A stretch of DNA of 64,000 nucleotides from an uncultured Chryseobacterium sp. (lineage in GTDB: Bacteria > Bacteroidota > Bacteroidia > Flavobacteriales > Weeksellaceae): the NCBI GenBank assembly GCA_913775525.1, contig CAJYLH010000020.1:85273-149272 (forward strand), in the 5' to 3' direction. Made by a program: the position numbers and the translations under genes. Below are positions 42,151 through 51,382 of the stretch, piece by piece (within the stretch, counting starts at the first letter, position 1; the number at the start of each line of letters is the position of its first letter). The notes under the pieces are model-generated. The model searched no databases. It saw nothing but the letters and a program-made list of their open reading frames with translations, and was not told the origin of the DNA.

Positions 42151-43059
42151 TTAATGTTTGTACTGATCATTCAGCTCAAACACATGAAGGAGCTGCGGGA
42201 ACAATGCTTCCATATTTTCCTCCACAGCTTTTTTGGATCCCGGAAGGGTTAAGATCAGGGTCTTTTCGGAAAAACCTGCTATACCGCGGGAAAGCATGGC
42301 CGTCTTAATGCGCTGCTGACCATAGTTCCTGGCAGTTTCCATAACACCCGGGATTTCCCGGTCGATGAAAGGCCCTACTGCTTCCGGCGTTACGTCTCTT
42401 GGGGAAAGTCCTGTTCCTCCGGTAAAGATCAGCAAATCGGTGTGGTTTTCTTTACTCTGCCTTACCACAGACTGTATCGTCTCAAAATCATCCGGAATCA
42501 CCTGATAATCAGCATGGGTAATACCATTCTTTTCAAGAGCTGCGAGAATTGTTTTTCCTGAAGTATCCTCTTTATCGCCCTGATAGACACTGTCTGAACA
42601 AACGATGACGGCTGCTTTCAGTCCGGAACCCAAATTTTTCGGGTCTGAAGATTTTCCACCCTGTTTCTCCTGCAGCCTTATGTTCTCTATCTCCACTTTT
42701 TTATCGATCGGCTTCAGCATATCATACATCACCAATGCGGCAACCGATGCGCCATGCATTGCTTCCACTTCTACGCCGGTCTTGTAAATCGTATGGACTT
42801 CAACGGTAATGATCACCGACAGGTTTTCTATGGCATAGGTTATGGCTGTGAACTCAACAGGCAACGGATGGCAGTCCGGGATGACATCACTGGTTTTTTT
42901 CACGGCAAACAGTGCCGCTGCCCTTGAAAATTCAAAGATGTCTCCTTTCGGGACTTTCCTCTGTTCGATCGCTTCTATGGTTGAAGCAGATGATGTTTTA
43001 ACCGTTGCTGTTGCAATGGCTTTCCGAAGTGTAGATGTTTTATGGGTAATATCAACCAT
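42151..43059 (-). CDS. moaCB: Bifunctional MoaC/MoaB-type cofactor protein
   Basis: A 302-residue fusion. Residues 1-145 are MoaC, the cyclic pyranopterin monophosphate synthase (VIPDCHPLPVEFTAITYAIE; GVEVEAMHGASVAALVMYDM, with the active-site Lys region near 117). After a linker, residues of about 150-302 are a MoaB/MogA adenylyltransferase (AAVIVCSDSVYQGDKEDTSG, TGGTGLSPRDVTPEA). The fusion joins two steps that are not consecutive in the pathway (MoaC makes cPMP; the MogA-type domain adenylates molybdopterin). Last gene of the Moco operon. Confidence 0.9.
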   Translation of the reverse strand: MVDITHKTSTLRKAIATATVKTSSASTIEAIEQRKVPKGDIFEFSRAAALFAVKKTSDVIPDCHPLPVEFTAITYAIENLSVIITVEVHTIYKTGVEVEAMHGASVAALVMYDMLKPIDKKVEIENIRLQEKQGGKSSDPKNLGSGLKAAVIVCSDSVYQGDKEDTSGKTILAALEKNGITHADYQVIPDDFETIQSVVRQSKENHTDLLIFTGGTGLSPRDVTPEAVGPFIDREIPGVMETARNYGQQRIKTAMLSRGIAGFSEKTLILTLPGSKKAVEENMEALFPQLLHVFELNDQYKH

Positions 43060-43060
43060 A

Positions 43061-43501
43061 TCAATTATTTACTTTCCACTGATGGGTTTCGTCATTAAAA
43101 ATTTCCTTTCCCCAGACCTGGAGTTCAGATTTGATGCGTTCTACCAGCTCATCACAGGCATCCATGGCCATCTTCCTGTGCTTTGAAGATGTGAATACAA
43201 ACAGGCAGATTTCACCGGCATTCACGGTTCCGAGGCTGTGGTATACATGCATGCAGGTCAGCTCGTATCTGGAAAAGATATCTTCCCGTATGTCATGCAT
43301 CTTCTCCAGGGCCATTTCCTCATAGGCTGTATATTCAATAGCTTTTACCACCCGGTTGTCTATGATATCCTCCCGGATCTGGCCCAGGAAAATACTGTGG
43401 GCACCGATATTTTTTTTCACCGAGTGCTTGGCAATGCTGTCTGAGATCAATTGCGGGCTGATGGCACCCTGGATAAAAATATTTGTTACTTCTTTTTTCA
43501 T
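43061..43501 (-). CDS. moaE: Molybdopterin synthase catalytic subunit
   Basis: A 146-residue protein that inserts two sulfurs from MoaD thiocarboxylate into the pyranopterin. The motifs HSIFLGQIRED, VKAIEYTAYEEMA, MHVYHSLGTVNAGEICLFVF and SSKHRKMAMDACDELVERIK are the MoaE set with its basic active site. It overlaps the moeB stop region by four bases. Confidence 0.92.
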   Translation of the reverse strand: MKKEVTNIFIQGAISPQLISDSIAKHSVKKNIGAHSIFLGQIREDIIDNRVVKAIEYTAYEEMALEKMHDIREDIFSRYELTCMHVYHSLGTVNAGEICLFVFTSSKHRKMAMDACDELVERIKSELQVWGKEIFNDETHQWKVNN

Positions 43502-44607
43502 AATGAGGTATTCTGTAAAGCCTGTATCCCGTTTCTAAGGTGGCTGATCTTCTTTTCAGGTCCGAAATGATGCATCAAAATCCCGGCCGCTTTCAGGCTC
43601 CGCTTTCCGCTCTGGCAGAAAAGGATGATATTTTCCTGATTGAATTCTGAAAGGCTTTCGGTGAGTCGCGACAACGGAACTGATTGATGGGGAAAATCTA
43701 CTGCCGGGCTTTCACCCTCTTCCCGGACATCTATCACGAGAGTTTTTTCTTCTGAAATCCTTTTATGAAACTCCGCGGGATCCAGTTCTTCAATCCCGTG
43801 GACCGAAAAGCCGCAAATCAAGCTGTAATCCGTCTTTTCCAAGGCCTGCCTGTCTTTCGGCATTAGATGGGAAACCGGCTTTTCATCCGTAAGGTCTACG
43901 GTGAAACTGTCATAGGTGAGCATGCTGAAAGTCATCAGTTTACCTTTCAGAACTTTCCCTATACCTGTAATAAGTTTGATCACTTCATTAGCCTGCATCA
44001 TTCCGATCATTCCGGGCAGGACCCCGAGTACGCCGGCTTCATTGCAATCCGGGATTTCATCAGGTGCAGGTGGTTCCGGAAACAGATGACGGTAGTTTAT
44101 TTTGCTGTCACTTTCTCCGGTGACGTTGAAAACGGCTACCTGGCCTTCGTACCGGTATATTGCTCCGAAAATCAATGGTTTATCCAGTAACACGCAGATA
44201 TCGTTAATCAGGTACCGGGAAGAAAAATTATCGGTACAGTCCACCACCATATCGTATCCGGCAATCATTTCCCAGGCATTTACAGGTGTAAGTTCCACAG
44301 GATAGGTGAATACTGATATTTCAGGATTCAGTTTTCTGAGGCTTTCGGCAGCGCGGTCTACCTTTAAAAGCCCTATATCATCTGTCGTATAGAGAATTTG
44401 TCGCTGTAAATTGCTGAGCGAAACGGTATCATGGTCAATAATGCCTAAAGTTCCCGTTCCGGCCGCAGCAAGGTACTGGAGCACCGGACAGCCCAGGCCT
44501 CCGGCTCCTATCACAAGCACCCTGGCTGCAAGAAGCTTTTGCTGGCCTTCCACTCCAAAATCACGTAGCGAATAGTGGCGTGCATATCGTTCATTATCTG
44601 TAGTCAT
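43498..44607 (-). CDS. moeB: MoeB-type adenylyltransferase fused to a rhodanese domain
   Basis: A 369-residue protein that adenylates the C-terminus of MoaD. The ThiF/MoeB domain (about 1-245) has the ATP site LVIGAGGLGCPVLQYLAAAG, then DHDTVSLSNLQRQ and VDCTDNFSSRYLIND. A rhodanese domain (about 265-369) follows with the active Cys in LFCQSGKRSLKAAG. Fusion of a sulfur carrier to MoeB resembles eukaryotic MOCS3 and lets one protein both activate and sulfurate MoaD. No zinc CxxC pairs are seen in the MoeB part; the cysteines there look lost. Confidence 0.9.
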   Translation of the reverse strand: MTTDNERYARHYSLRDFGVEGQQKLLAARVLVIGAGGLGCPVLQYLAAAGTGTLGIIDHDTVSLSNLQRQILYTTDDIGLLKVDRAAESLRKLNPEISVFTYPVELTPVNAWEMIAGYDMVVDCTDNFSSRYLINDICVLLDKPLIFGAIYRYEGQVAVFNVTGESDSKINYRHLFPEPPAPDEIPDCNEAGVLGVLPGMIGMMQANEVIKLITGIGKVLKGKLMTFSMLTYDSFTVDLTDEKPVSHLMPKDRQALEKTDYSLICGFSVHGIEELDPAEFHKRISEEKTLVIDVREEGESPAVDFPHQSVPLSRLTESLSEFNQENIILFCQSGKRSLKAAGILMHHFGPEKKISHLRNGIQALQNTSL

Positions 44608-44608
44608 A

Positions 44609-44836
44609 TTATCCTCCTGAATAGGGCGGCATCAGCGCAACGGAATCCCCTTCCTGCAATGCCAGGTTTTCTTCTGTAATTTTCTTATTGACAGCTACCG
44701 CAAACTTTTTGTGTTCCAGTTCCGGAAAGCGTTCTTTCAGCTCTGTTCTCAGAGTTGAGATATCACGGGCATCCGTAAGCAATTCTGTTCCTGTGATCTC
44801 GGCAATCTGCCCGAAAGCAATAATCCTGATTTCCAT
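44609..44836 (-). CDS. moaD: Molybdopterin synthase sulfur carrier subunit
   Basis: A 75-residue ubiquitin-fold protein ending in GG (PPYSGG), the required C-terminus for thiocarboxylate formation, with VAVNKKI and EGDSVALMPPYSGG as in MoaD. It starts just after the SUOX-like gene, in the same operon. Confidence 0.93.
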   Translation of the reverse strand: MEIRIIAFGQIAEITGTELLTDARDISTLRTELKERFPELEHKKFAVAVNKKITEENLALQEGDSVALMPPYSGG

Positions 44837-44837
44837 A

Positions 44838-45332
44838 TTAGTGTATTTGCTGAATGATGATTTCAGAAAGATTTTTCACATACCTTCTGCCTGTCGCCCG
44901 GTCCGTAGGAGTGACCAAAGCAAAACCTTCTTTAGGACTTCCTTCCGACTGTGTGATGATCATAGCCTTATCCCCTGTTTCGCCGTTAAACAGTTCATTC
45001 CACGAATATACGACCTGATATCCGTCTTTTGCCTTGCAAATCAGGTAAAAGGTACTCAGTTCCTTCGGGGATGCAGTTTTAAACTGAGCTTTAGCCAGAA
45101 TATCTTTCAAAAGCACTCCCTTAAGTTTCCTGAGCGTGCTTTTGTATTCCATAGCATGGTTCAGGATCACCAGACTATCCAGTGAATGTACAGGAAGGCC
45201 TGAAAAGCTTTTCTCAGTAACGGTTAACGGTTCTTTGATTGCTCCGGTTACCTGTATAGTTTCCGTATGCTGAGCGTTGGCCAGGGAGGCAGACAACAGC
45301 ATGATCACGGTAAAAATTTTCATTGTTTTCAT
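44838..45332 (-). CDS. Periplasmic SUOX-fold protein without obvious cofactor ligand
   Basis: A 164-residue exported protein (signal peptide ends LANAQ). It resembles the oxidoreductase molybdopterin-binding fold of sulfite oxidase: LRKLKGVLLKDILAKAQF, a dgyqvVYSWNEL strand, KAMIITQSEG and a RYVKNLSEIII end. It is much shorter than sulfite oxidase-type enzymes, and the single Cys (YLICKAK) is not in the usual Moco-ligand position. Placed in the moa operon it may bind a cofactor or substrate, but this is a guess. TauE follows overlapping by one base. Confidence 0.6.
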   Translation of the reverse strand: MKTMKIFTVIMLLSASLANAQHTETIQVTGAIKEPLTVTEKSFSGLPVHSLDSLVILNHAMEYKSTLRKLKGVLLKDILAKAQFKTASPKELSTFYLICKAKDGYQVVYSWNELFNGETGDKAMIITQSEGSPKEGFALVTPTDRATGRRYVKNLSEIIIQQIH

Positions 45333-46066
45333 TAAGCTTTGGTAAATAAAAGTTTATAAGAAGCCATCAGGAGGACAACAGCGAGAATGTATTTCAATAC
45401 ATTCTGATTGAATCGTTTAGCCCCGATATACGCTCCGAGCAATCCGCCGGTAAACGCCACTGCAATATACATCAGCATATTGCCGGTAAAACTGATGCCC
45501 TGGGTCAGCATGCCGCCCAGGCCGGCAAGTGAATTAACGAATATAAATGCAGCACTGATAGCCGCGGTCTGTTTCTGGTTCGTCCACTGCAACAGCAGCA
45601 GTACCGGCGAAAGGATGATACCACCTCCGATACCGATCATGCCTGATAGAAAACCGATGATACCCCCGGTAATAACTGCGATAACAAGATTCTGGTCTTT
45701 AAGGGCACTGTCTTCCACATTCCGGAAAAAGAAAAACCTGAACACCGGAAAAAGCAGCAGGACTCCTAGAATCCTTTTGTAAATGCTTTCTTCCACCGTA
45801 ATCATCCCTCCGATAAATGCCAGAGGAACCGAAGCCGCCGCAATGGGAATAAAAAGTTTTTTAAGGAAGTACCCTCCGCGGTAGTACTGGATAAAAGAGG
45901 TTAATGATACAAAAAGGTTAAGCATCAGCGCCGTCGGTTTCATCTCTTCCGGAGCTACACCATACAAGGCCATTAATGCGAGATAACCACTCGCTCCGCC
46001 ATGGCCGACCGCCGCATAAAAGAAAGCGACAAAAAATAAAATACTATAAAATAGTTCTACCGGCAT
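45332..46066 (-). CDS. TauE/SafE-family sulfite/anion exporter
   Basis: A 244-residue inner-membrane protein with about eight helices and the family repeats GHGGASGYLALMALYGVAPE and GMIGIGGGIILSPVLLLLQ. Members move sulfite, sulfonates or other anions. It sits inside the Moco operon between moeA and the SUOX-like gene, which fits sulfur handling around molybdopterin synthesis. Confidence 0.82.
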   Translation of the reverse strand: MPVELFYSILFFVAFFYAAVGHGGASGYLALMALYGVAPEEMKPTALMLNLFVSLTSFIQYYRGGYFLKKLFIPIAAASVPLAFIGGMITVEESIYKRILGVLLLFPVFRFFFFRNVEDSALKDQNLVIAVITGGIIGFLSGMIGIGGGIILSPVLLLLQWTNQKQTAAISAAFIFVNSLAGLGGMLTQGISFTGNMLMYIAVAFTGGLLGAYIGAKRFNQNVLKYILAVVLLMASYKLLFTKA

Positions 46067-46136
46067 ACTTTAATTAAATTTTATATAAATTTTATAAATT
46101 ATTTTATAATAAATAGTTATGGTAAATTACTTCATG

Positions 46137-47315
46137 CTATCCAGGAAGCAAATGCACCTCTACAAGATCACCAGCCAGACAGCCTGTTGATTCTTCAGGC
46201 AGAACAATGAAACAGTTAGCCGTTGCAAATGAATGAAGCCTGAAAGACTCCTGAGCATGCAATGGTGTTACCCTTCCATCTTCATAAAATGCCTTTAAAA
46301 AATGAGTAAGTCCTGTAGGTTTGGCATATTCATGCGTAACGGTTGCCTCAGTATTCCTGATGCGGTTTCCCTGATGCATCCACTGTTCCAGTGCAGGAAG
46401 AACATATTCATAAAAACAGGTGAGGGATGAAGAAGGATTTCCCGGAAGCCCAAAGACCAGTTTTTCTCCTGAGATCCCGAAAAATAATGGTTTGCCCGGC
46501 TTTTGCCTGATTTTATGGATTCTTTTTGTAACCCTGCAGATTTCCGCAGCCTGTACCACGAAATCATAATCTCCAACGCTAACACCGCCGTTCAGCAGCA
46601 CCAGGTCACTTTCAGCCAGAGCAGCAGATAAAACTTCCTGTAATTTTTCCGGATCATCTTCGGCAGTCCGGACCTGGATATTAACAATCCCGGCCTGAAA
46701 AAGGGCTGCTTTGAGCTGGAAGGAATTCGCCTCATATACCTGTCCGAATCGTAATGGGTTTCCGGGCTGCTGCAATTCGTTTCCGGTCAGGATTATGGTA
46801 ACATCAGGCGGATTGTAGACTTCTACTTCACTACAGCCTATCCCTGCCAGGAAACCAATCGCCGCAGGTGTAAGCAAGGTACCGGGCAGCATTGCCGTTT
46901 CGCCCTGCTTTATTTCCGAACCTTTCGCACGCACGTTCAAACCGTCCGTAAGACGCTCATCCTGAACAGATAAAGCATTCCCTGAACGCTGAACTTTTTC
47001 CTGCATGACCACAGTATCTGCTCCTTCGGGCAATGGTGCCCCGGTAAATACACGGGTAGCCTGCCCCGGCTTAATAATGAGCTGACGGGAAGTTCCGGCA
47101 GCCATTTCGCCAATAACGGAAAGAATCAGGTCTTTATCTTCATACCGGATGGCGTAGCCATCCATGGAAGACTGGCTGAAATTCGGGATATCTGTGGTAG
47201 CCGTTACTGCTTTTGAAATCACTTTTCCGGCCGCTTCAGACAGTTTAAGCTTCTTTGTTTTCGGCACCGGAACAGATGCTGATATAATCTCCTTCGCTTC
47301 TTGTACTGAAATCAT
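46137..47315 (-). CDS. moeA: Molybdopterin molybdenumtransferase
   Basis: A 392-residue enzyme that inserts molybdate into adenylylated molybdopterin. Motifs: SMDGYAIR near the start, VFTGAPLPEGADTVVMQE, LLTPAAIGFLAGIG, ILTGNEL and VFGLPGNPSSS. The expected MoeA length is about 390-410. It overlaps mocA by four bases. It ends 70 bases before the TauE gene. Confidence 0.93.
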   Translation of the reverse strand: MISVQEAKEIISASVPVPKTKKLKLSEAAGKVISKAVTATTDIPNFSQSSMDGYAIRYEDKDLILSVIGEMAAGTSRQLIIKPGQATRVFTGAPLPEGADTVVMQEKVQRSGNALSVQDERLTDGLNVRAKGSEIKQGETAMLPGTLLTPAAIGFLAGIGCSEVEVYNPPDVTIILTGNELQQPGNPLRFGQVYEANSFQLKAALFQAGIVNIQVRTAEDDPEKLQEVLSAALAESDLVLLNGGVSVGDYDFVVQAAEICRVTKRIHKIRQKPGKPLFFGISGEKLVFGLPGNPSSSLTCFYEYVLPALEQWMHQGNRIRNTEATVTHEYAKPTGLTHFLKAFYEDGRVTPLHAQESFRLHSFATANCFIVLPEESTGCLAGDLVEVHLLPG

Positions 47316-47902
47316 AATCTGGCGGTTAATTGCTGGTAATCTTCCATCGTATCAATATCAATGGCTCCTTTTTCGAAATGGATTTCAGCGGTGTCATGCT
47401 GACAGGTGCTGATCAGCATTTTGGCTCCTCCGGTATCGGGTAAATTCAGCAGATGATCAAAATATCCGGACGTAAACAGTACCGGTACGCCGGAAGTTGC
47501 TGCATACGCAGAAGCTACTATTCCTTTTCCTGATGCTTCCTGTTTATCGATAAGGTTCCGGAAAACAGATGAATCGATGAACGGCTGGTCACAGACCGTA
47601 ATGATGCAGCGGTCCAGCGCGGGATGCAGCAGCAGCATTTCCTGCAAACCTTTCCGGAGTGAAGATCCCATGCCGCTTTCCCAGTTTTCATTATTGACGT
47701 TAACTACTGAATTCAGCTGTTTTTCAATATCGATGGGCTCAGCACCGGATACTACGATCACGTGATCGGTTATTTTCAGTGCCTGCTCTACGGTATGGAA
47801 GAGCAGTGTTTTCCCGTTGAATTCCAGGAACTGTTTGGGTTGGCCCAGCCGCGAAGAACTTCCTGCGGCCAGGATCATGATGCCTGTTGTTTTCTTTTTC
47901 AT
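47312..47902 (-). CDS. mocA: Molybdenum cofactor nucleotidyltransferase
   Basis: A 196-residue NTP transferase of the MobA/MocA type: MILAAGSSSRLGQPKQFLEF carries the nucleotide-binding loop, with ITVCDQPF for the metal site and LPDTGGAKML near the end. MocA-type enzymes form the CMP dinucleotide cofactor used by xanthine dehydrogenase-type enzymes, which fits the hydroxylase in this cluster. The choice of CTP over GTP is inferred from that context. Confidence 0.85.
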   Translation of the reverse strand: MKKKTTGIMILAAGSSSRLGQPKQFLEFNGKTLLFHTVEQALKITDHVIVVSGAEPIDIEKQLNSVVNVNNENWESGMGSSLRKGLQEMLLLHPALDRCIITVCDQPFIDSSVFRNLIDKQEASGKGIVASAYAATSGVPVLFTSGYFDHLLNLPDTGGAKMLISTCQHDTAEIHFEKGAIDIDTMEDYQQLTARL

Positions 47903-48879
47903 CCTCCTATGGTTATCATACTCCGGTTCTCAAGGGCAGAGGTGTCTATATTTTCAAAGACACCGCTGAACTGTCCTCCCAGGGCTTTAGCTTTTTCATT
48001 GATATTCTGCCGGATCAGGGGCAGGATCTCCTCTCCTCTGCGCAACGCTGTCAACAAGTCGGTTTCAGTTTTGGAGAAGAGGCAGTTTTTAAGTTTACCG
48101 TCCGCGGTGAGGCGCATCCGGTTGCAGGTTCCGCAGAAAGGTTCACTCATCGTACTGATTACGGCAAAAGATCCGGTATATCCGGGAACTTTGTACTTTT
48201 TGGAAGTATCATTGGGCTCCTGCGGCAAAGGGATGATTTCGTAACGCCCGGCAGCTTTCAGAAGAATCTCCTGCAAAGTAACCACCTGGTTGCTCGTCCA
48301 CCGGTTTCCGCTGAATGGCATAAATTCAATAAACCTGACCTCAAGACGGTTATCCCGGGTCAGTTCAATGAAATCAAGAATCTCATTATCATTGAGCCCC
48401 TTCATAACAACGACATTGATTTTCAGCTTGACGTGATGCTGCAATGCCAGATCTATATTCCGTTTAACCCTGTCAAAAAGGTCCCTTCTGGTTATTTTCA
48501 TGAACTTTTGCCGCTCCAGGGTATCAAGGCTGATGTTCATCGCTCTTACATTCGCCCGCATCAATTCATCGATCATTTCATCGATCCGTATCCCATTGGT
48601 AGTGATGGCAAGCTCGATACCGAGTTTACCCAAAGACTCTATGATTTCAGGAGCATCTTTACGGACCAGCGGCTCGCCACCGGTCAGACGGATCTTTTTA
48701 ACCCCCTGGGATACAAAGACCTTTGCCAGGATATCGATTTCTTCTGTCTGCATCAGCCTGGAAGCCGGTGCAAAAGCATATTTCTCTTCCGGCATGCAGT
48801 AAAAGCACCGGAGGTTACAATGATCAGTCAGTGAGATCCTGAGGTAATCATGTATTCGTCCAAAGCGATCCTGTATCAT
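47899..48879 (-). CDS. moaA: GTP 3',8-cyclase, first Moco enzyme
   Basis: A 326-residue radical SAM enzyme: the cluster motif CNLRCFYCMPEE binds SAM, and the second cluster lies in GTCNRMRLTADGKLKNC. It ends in GG (TIGG), as MoaA proteins that use the GG tail do. GTP is rearranged to the cyclic intermediate used by MoaC. Overlaps xdhC and mocA by four bases. Confidence 0.95.
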   Translation of the reverse strand: MIQDRFGRIHDYLRISLTDHCNLRCFYCMPEEKYAFAPASRLMQTEEIDILAKVFVSQGVKKIRLTGGEPLVRKDAPEIIESLGKLGIELAITTNGIRIDEMIDELMRANVRAMNISLDTLERQKFMKITRRDLFDRVKRNIDLALQHHVKLKINVVVMKGLNDNEILDFIELTRDNRLEVRFIEFMPFSGNRWTSNQVVTLQEILLKAAGRYEIIPLPQEPNDTSKKYKVPGYTGSFAVISTMSEPFCGTCNRMRLTADGKLKNCLFSKTETDLLTALRRGEEILPLIRQNINEKAKALGGQFSGVFENIDTSALENRSMITIGG

Positions 48880-50057
48880 ACGCTGGTATTTAAAGTTTGA
48901 TTAATTCCGGTATGGATTTTACCGTTCCTGTACTTCAGGGAGGTCCCTTTCCTGCCGTTAAGCACAGCCATGATTTCAGAAACGACCGATACAGCTATTT
49001 CTTCTGCTGTTTCAGCGCCTGTATCCAGCCCTACAGGACCATAGATACTAGCCAGTTGTTCTTCCTGAATGGTAATATGTTCGTTTTCAAGATCCTCAAT
49101 CATTCGTTCCAGTTTTGTTTTAGGGCCAAGAACACCAATATACCGGCATCCTCTTTCAAGGAGTGTAGCCAACAGGCTCAGGTCATACTGGTAATTATGG
49201 GTCATCAATACAAAAAATGTGAGGTCATCAATAACAATGCCTTCCAGGAAATCTGAAGCTTTAACACTCCTCACCTGTTTTGCTGCGGGAAACCTGCGCT
49301 GCACGGCATGGGTGGTCCTCCCGTCACCAATATGCACTTCCCAGCCCAGGATAGATGCCATTTCCACCAACGGAATAACATCATTGCCGGCGCCGGCTAT
49401 AACAAGGGATATATTAGGCGCTATATATTCGATCAGGACTTCATAGGAAATTCCGTCAACGGTAATCATCTTTACTACAGAGTCCTTTGATTCAGAAGTT
49501 TCTTCAATAACGGAGGAAAGTACTGCAAATTCAGGGCTTTTAAATATGGAGTCATTTTCTCTTGAAAATGCTACCGTTCCAGGCTGAGGATTTCCTCTTT
49601 TCATGGAAAACAGATTGACGAGAACAGCTTCCTGACGTTGTTCCTGAAGCTTCTTCAGGAAATAGACGGGATTATTTTCTTCCGAGGGATCAATATATTC
49701 AAACAGAATATGTACGATTCCGTTACAGCCCAGCTGTATGCCGAATTCGGCATCATCTTCATTCGTGGTATCATATGTTACCAGCTTATTCTGCTGCTGA
49801 CTGATGGCCAGCAAAGCTTTTTTAAGCGCATCGCCTTCCAGGCATCCTCCGCTGATCGCTCCCGTAAATTCCCCGTCTTCCGTTACCAGCATCCGGGCTC
49901 CGGGCTGTCTGTAAGATGAGCCTTCCACTTTTACCACAGTGGCCAAAGCTGATTTTTTACCTGCCGATTCTGCTCTGGAATAAGCCTCTAGAATATTGTT
50001 GATTTCTTTCATGTAGGAATATATCTCCGTATGTACGGCCTGGGGTTCTCTATCCAT
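48876..50057 (-). CDS. xdhC: XdhC/CoxI-family Moco chaperone
   Basis: A 393-residue protein with an N-terminal XdhC domain (SALATVVKVEGSSYRQPGAR with GARMLV, GAISGGCLEGD) and a C-terminal Rossmann domain (IVIAGAGNDVIPLVE-like strand). It stores the cofactor, guides sulfuration and inserts it in xanthine-dehydrogenase-type enzymes. The first ATG is at 50057; ATG at 50012 (MKEINNIL) is an alternative that begins closer to the domain. It is the first gene of the Moco operon, with the promoter in the 300 bases upstream. Confidence 0.88.
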   Translation of the reverse strand: MDREPQAVHTEIYSYMKEINNILEAYSRAESAGKKSALATVVKVEGSSYRQPGARMLVTEDGEFTGAISGGCLEGDALKKALLAISQQQNKLVTYDTTNEDDAEFGIQLGCNGIVHILFEYIDPSEENNPVYFLKKLQEQRQEAVLVNLFSMKRGNPQPGTVAFSRENDSIFKSPEFAVLSSVIEETSESKDSVVKMITVDGISYEVLIEYIAPNISLVIAGAGNDVIPLVEMASILGWEVHIGDGRTTHAVQRRFPAAKQVRSVKASDFLEGIVIDDLTFFVLMTHNYQYDLSLLATLLERGCRYIGVLGPKTKLERMIEDLENEHITIQEEQLASIYGPVGLDTGAETAEEIAVSVVSEIMAVLNGRKGTSLKYRNGKIHTGINQTLNTSV

Positions 50058-50364
50058 AAAAAAAGAAAACTGCCGTACTTAGGGTTTGATAAGGATCAAA
50101 AATAATGCTAGCTTTCCGAATCGGTTAAGATAATTATACATTTTCACTAAAAGGACGTTCCGGCTTCCAATAATTTGTTGACCTATTGTTCACAGCCTTT
50201 TATTTTAAACCCCAATACTATAGTGGTTTATCAATTTTAACCCTAAGTTTTAAAAAAAACTGCAGTTAAAAAAAATCAGGGATTTACATTCAACCCTGTT
50301 GGTTTTGCATACAGCAGTTGCCATATTTCTACGGAATTTTACACCAATAAAAAAAAATGACAGT
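50058..50364. other. Divergent promoter region between the Moco operon and aldo/keto reductase
   Basis: About 300 bases, AT-rich with T and A tracts. I see no Moco-type riboswitch fold by eye. Promoters of both operons must lie here. Confidence 0.45.
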
Positions 50365-51372
50365 ATGAATCTGAAACCAATTCAATTAGGCAGCCAGGGA
50401 CTTACCGTACCTCAGATCGGTTTAGGCTGCATGGGAATGACCGGCTTTGAAGAAGCTGACACGTATGGTAAAACCGATGAAAATGAAGCCATTGCTACCA
50501 TCCACCGCTCGTTCGAACTGGGAGGGAATTTCCTGGATACTGCAGACCTTTACGGACCGCTGAAAAATGAACAGCTAATTGCCAGAGCAGTTGGAAACGA
50601 CCGTGACCGCTATATCATTGCCACCAAATTCGGCTGGGAAATTGATGACCAGGACAGAATTACCTGGAAGATCAACGGGAGCAGCGCTTACGTAAAGAAG
50701 GCCGTTGAAAGGTCGCTTAAAAACCTGAAAACGGATTACATTGACCTGTATTACATGCACCGGCTGGATAAAAACATCCCGGTTGAAGAAACTGTAGGAG
50801 CAATGAGCGACCTGGTAAAAGAAGGAAAGGTAAAATACATCGGCCTGTCGGAAGTTTCGTACGAAACCGTCAGGCGAGCCCACACCGTACATCCCATTAC
50901 AGCAGTACAGAGCGAATACTCCCTGTTTGAAAGGACTGTGGAAGAAAAAGGAGTCCTGACTACGCTTCAGGAGCTGGGAATAGGCTTTGTGGCGTATTCA
51001 CCTCTCGGAAGGGGATTTCTGTCCGGGCAGATCCGTTCCGTTGATGATCTTCCGGAAAATGATTTCCGCAGAGGGATCCCCCGCTTCCAGGAAAAGCATT
51101 TCCATAAAAACATAGAATTGCTGGAAGCCATTAAGGCTATGGCAAAAGATAAGCAGGTTACCTCATCCCAACTGGCTTTAGCCTGGATTATCAATAAAGG
51201 CATTGTCCCGATCCCCGGAACGAAGCGCAGGACATACCTGGAGCAGAATATTAAAGCCTGTTCCATTCAGATGAGCGAAAACGATATGCAGAAACTGGAA
51301 AGTATCGTACCTTTAGGAACAGATACCGGTGCCCCGTATGACGAATTCAGTATGGGCCTGCTGGATTATTAA
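50365..51372 (+). CDS. Aldo/keto reductase
   Basis: A 335-residue NADPH-dependent oxidoreductase. Catalytic residues are visible: Asp and Tyr in LDTADLYGP, Lys in ATKFGW and His in YYMHRLD. The C-terminal NADPH segment is IPGTKRRTYLEQNIKA. The substrate is not known. The ATG at 50365 is chosen over the longer non-ATG frame because MNLKPIQLGSQGLTVP is the family start. An AraC gene follows 11 bases downstream and may share the mRNA. Confidence 0.87.
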   Translation: MNLKPIQLGSQGLTVPQIGLGCMGMTGFEEADTYGKTDENEAIATIHRSFELGGNFLDTADLYGPLKNEQLIARAVGNDRDRYIIATKFGWEIDDQDRITWKINGSSAYVKKAVERSLKNLKTDYIDLYYMHRLDKNIPVEETVGAMSDLVKEGKVKYIGLSEVSYETVRRAHTVHPITAVQSEYSLFERTVEEKGVLTTLQELGIGFVAYSPLGRGFLSGQIRSVDDLPENDFRRGIPRFQEKHFHKNIELLEAIKAMAKDKQVTSSQLALAWIINKGIVPIPGTKRRTYLEQNIKACSIQMSENDMQKLESIVPLGTDTGAPYDEFSMGLLDY

Positions 51373-51382
51373 CCATACGATT

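Noticed and set aside
50058-50364. Molybdenum cofactor riboswitch upstream of the Moco operon
   Set aside because: No matching conserved stems could be recognised by eye; the class is known mainly from other phyla.
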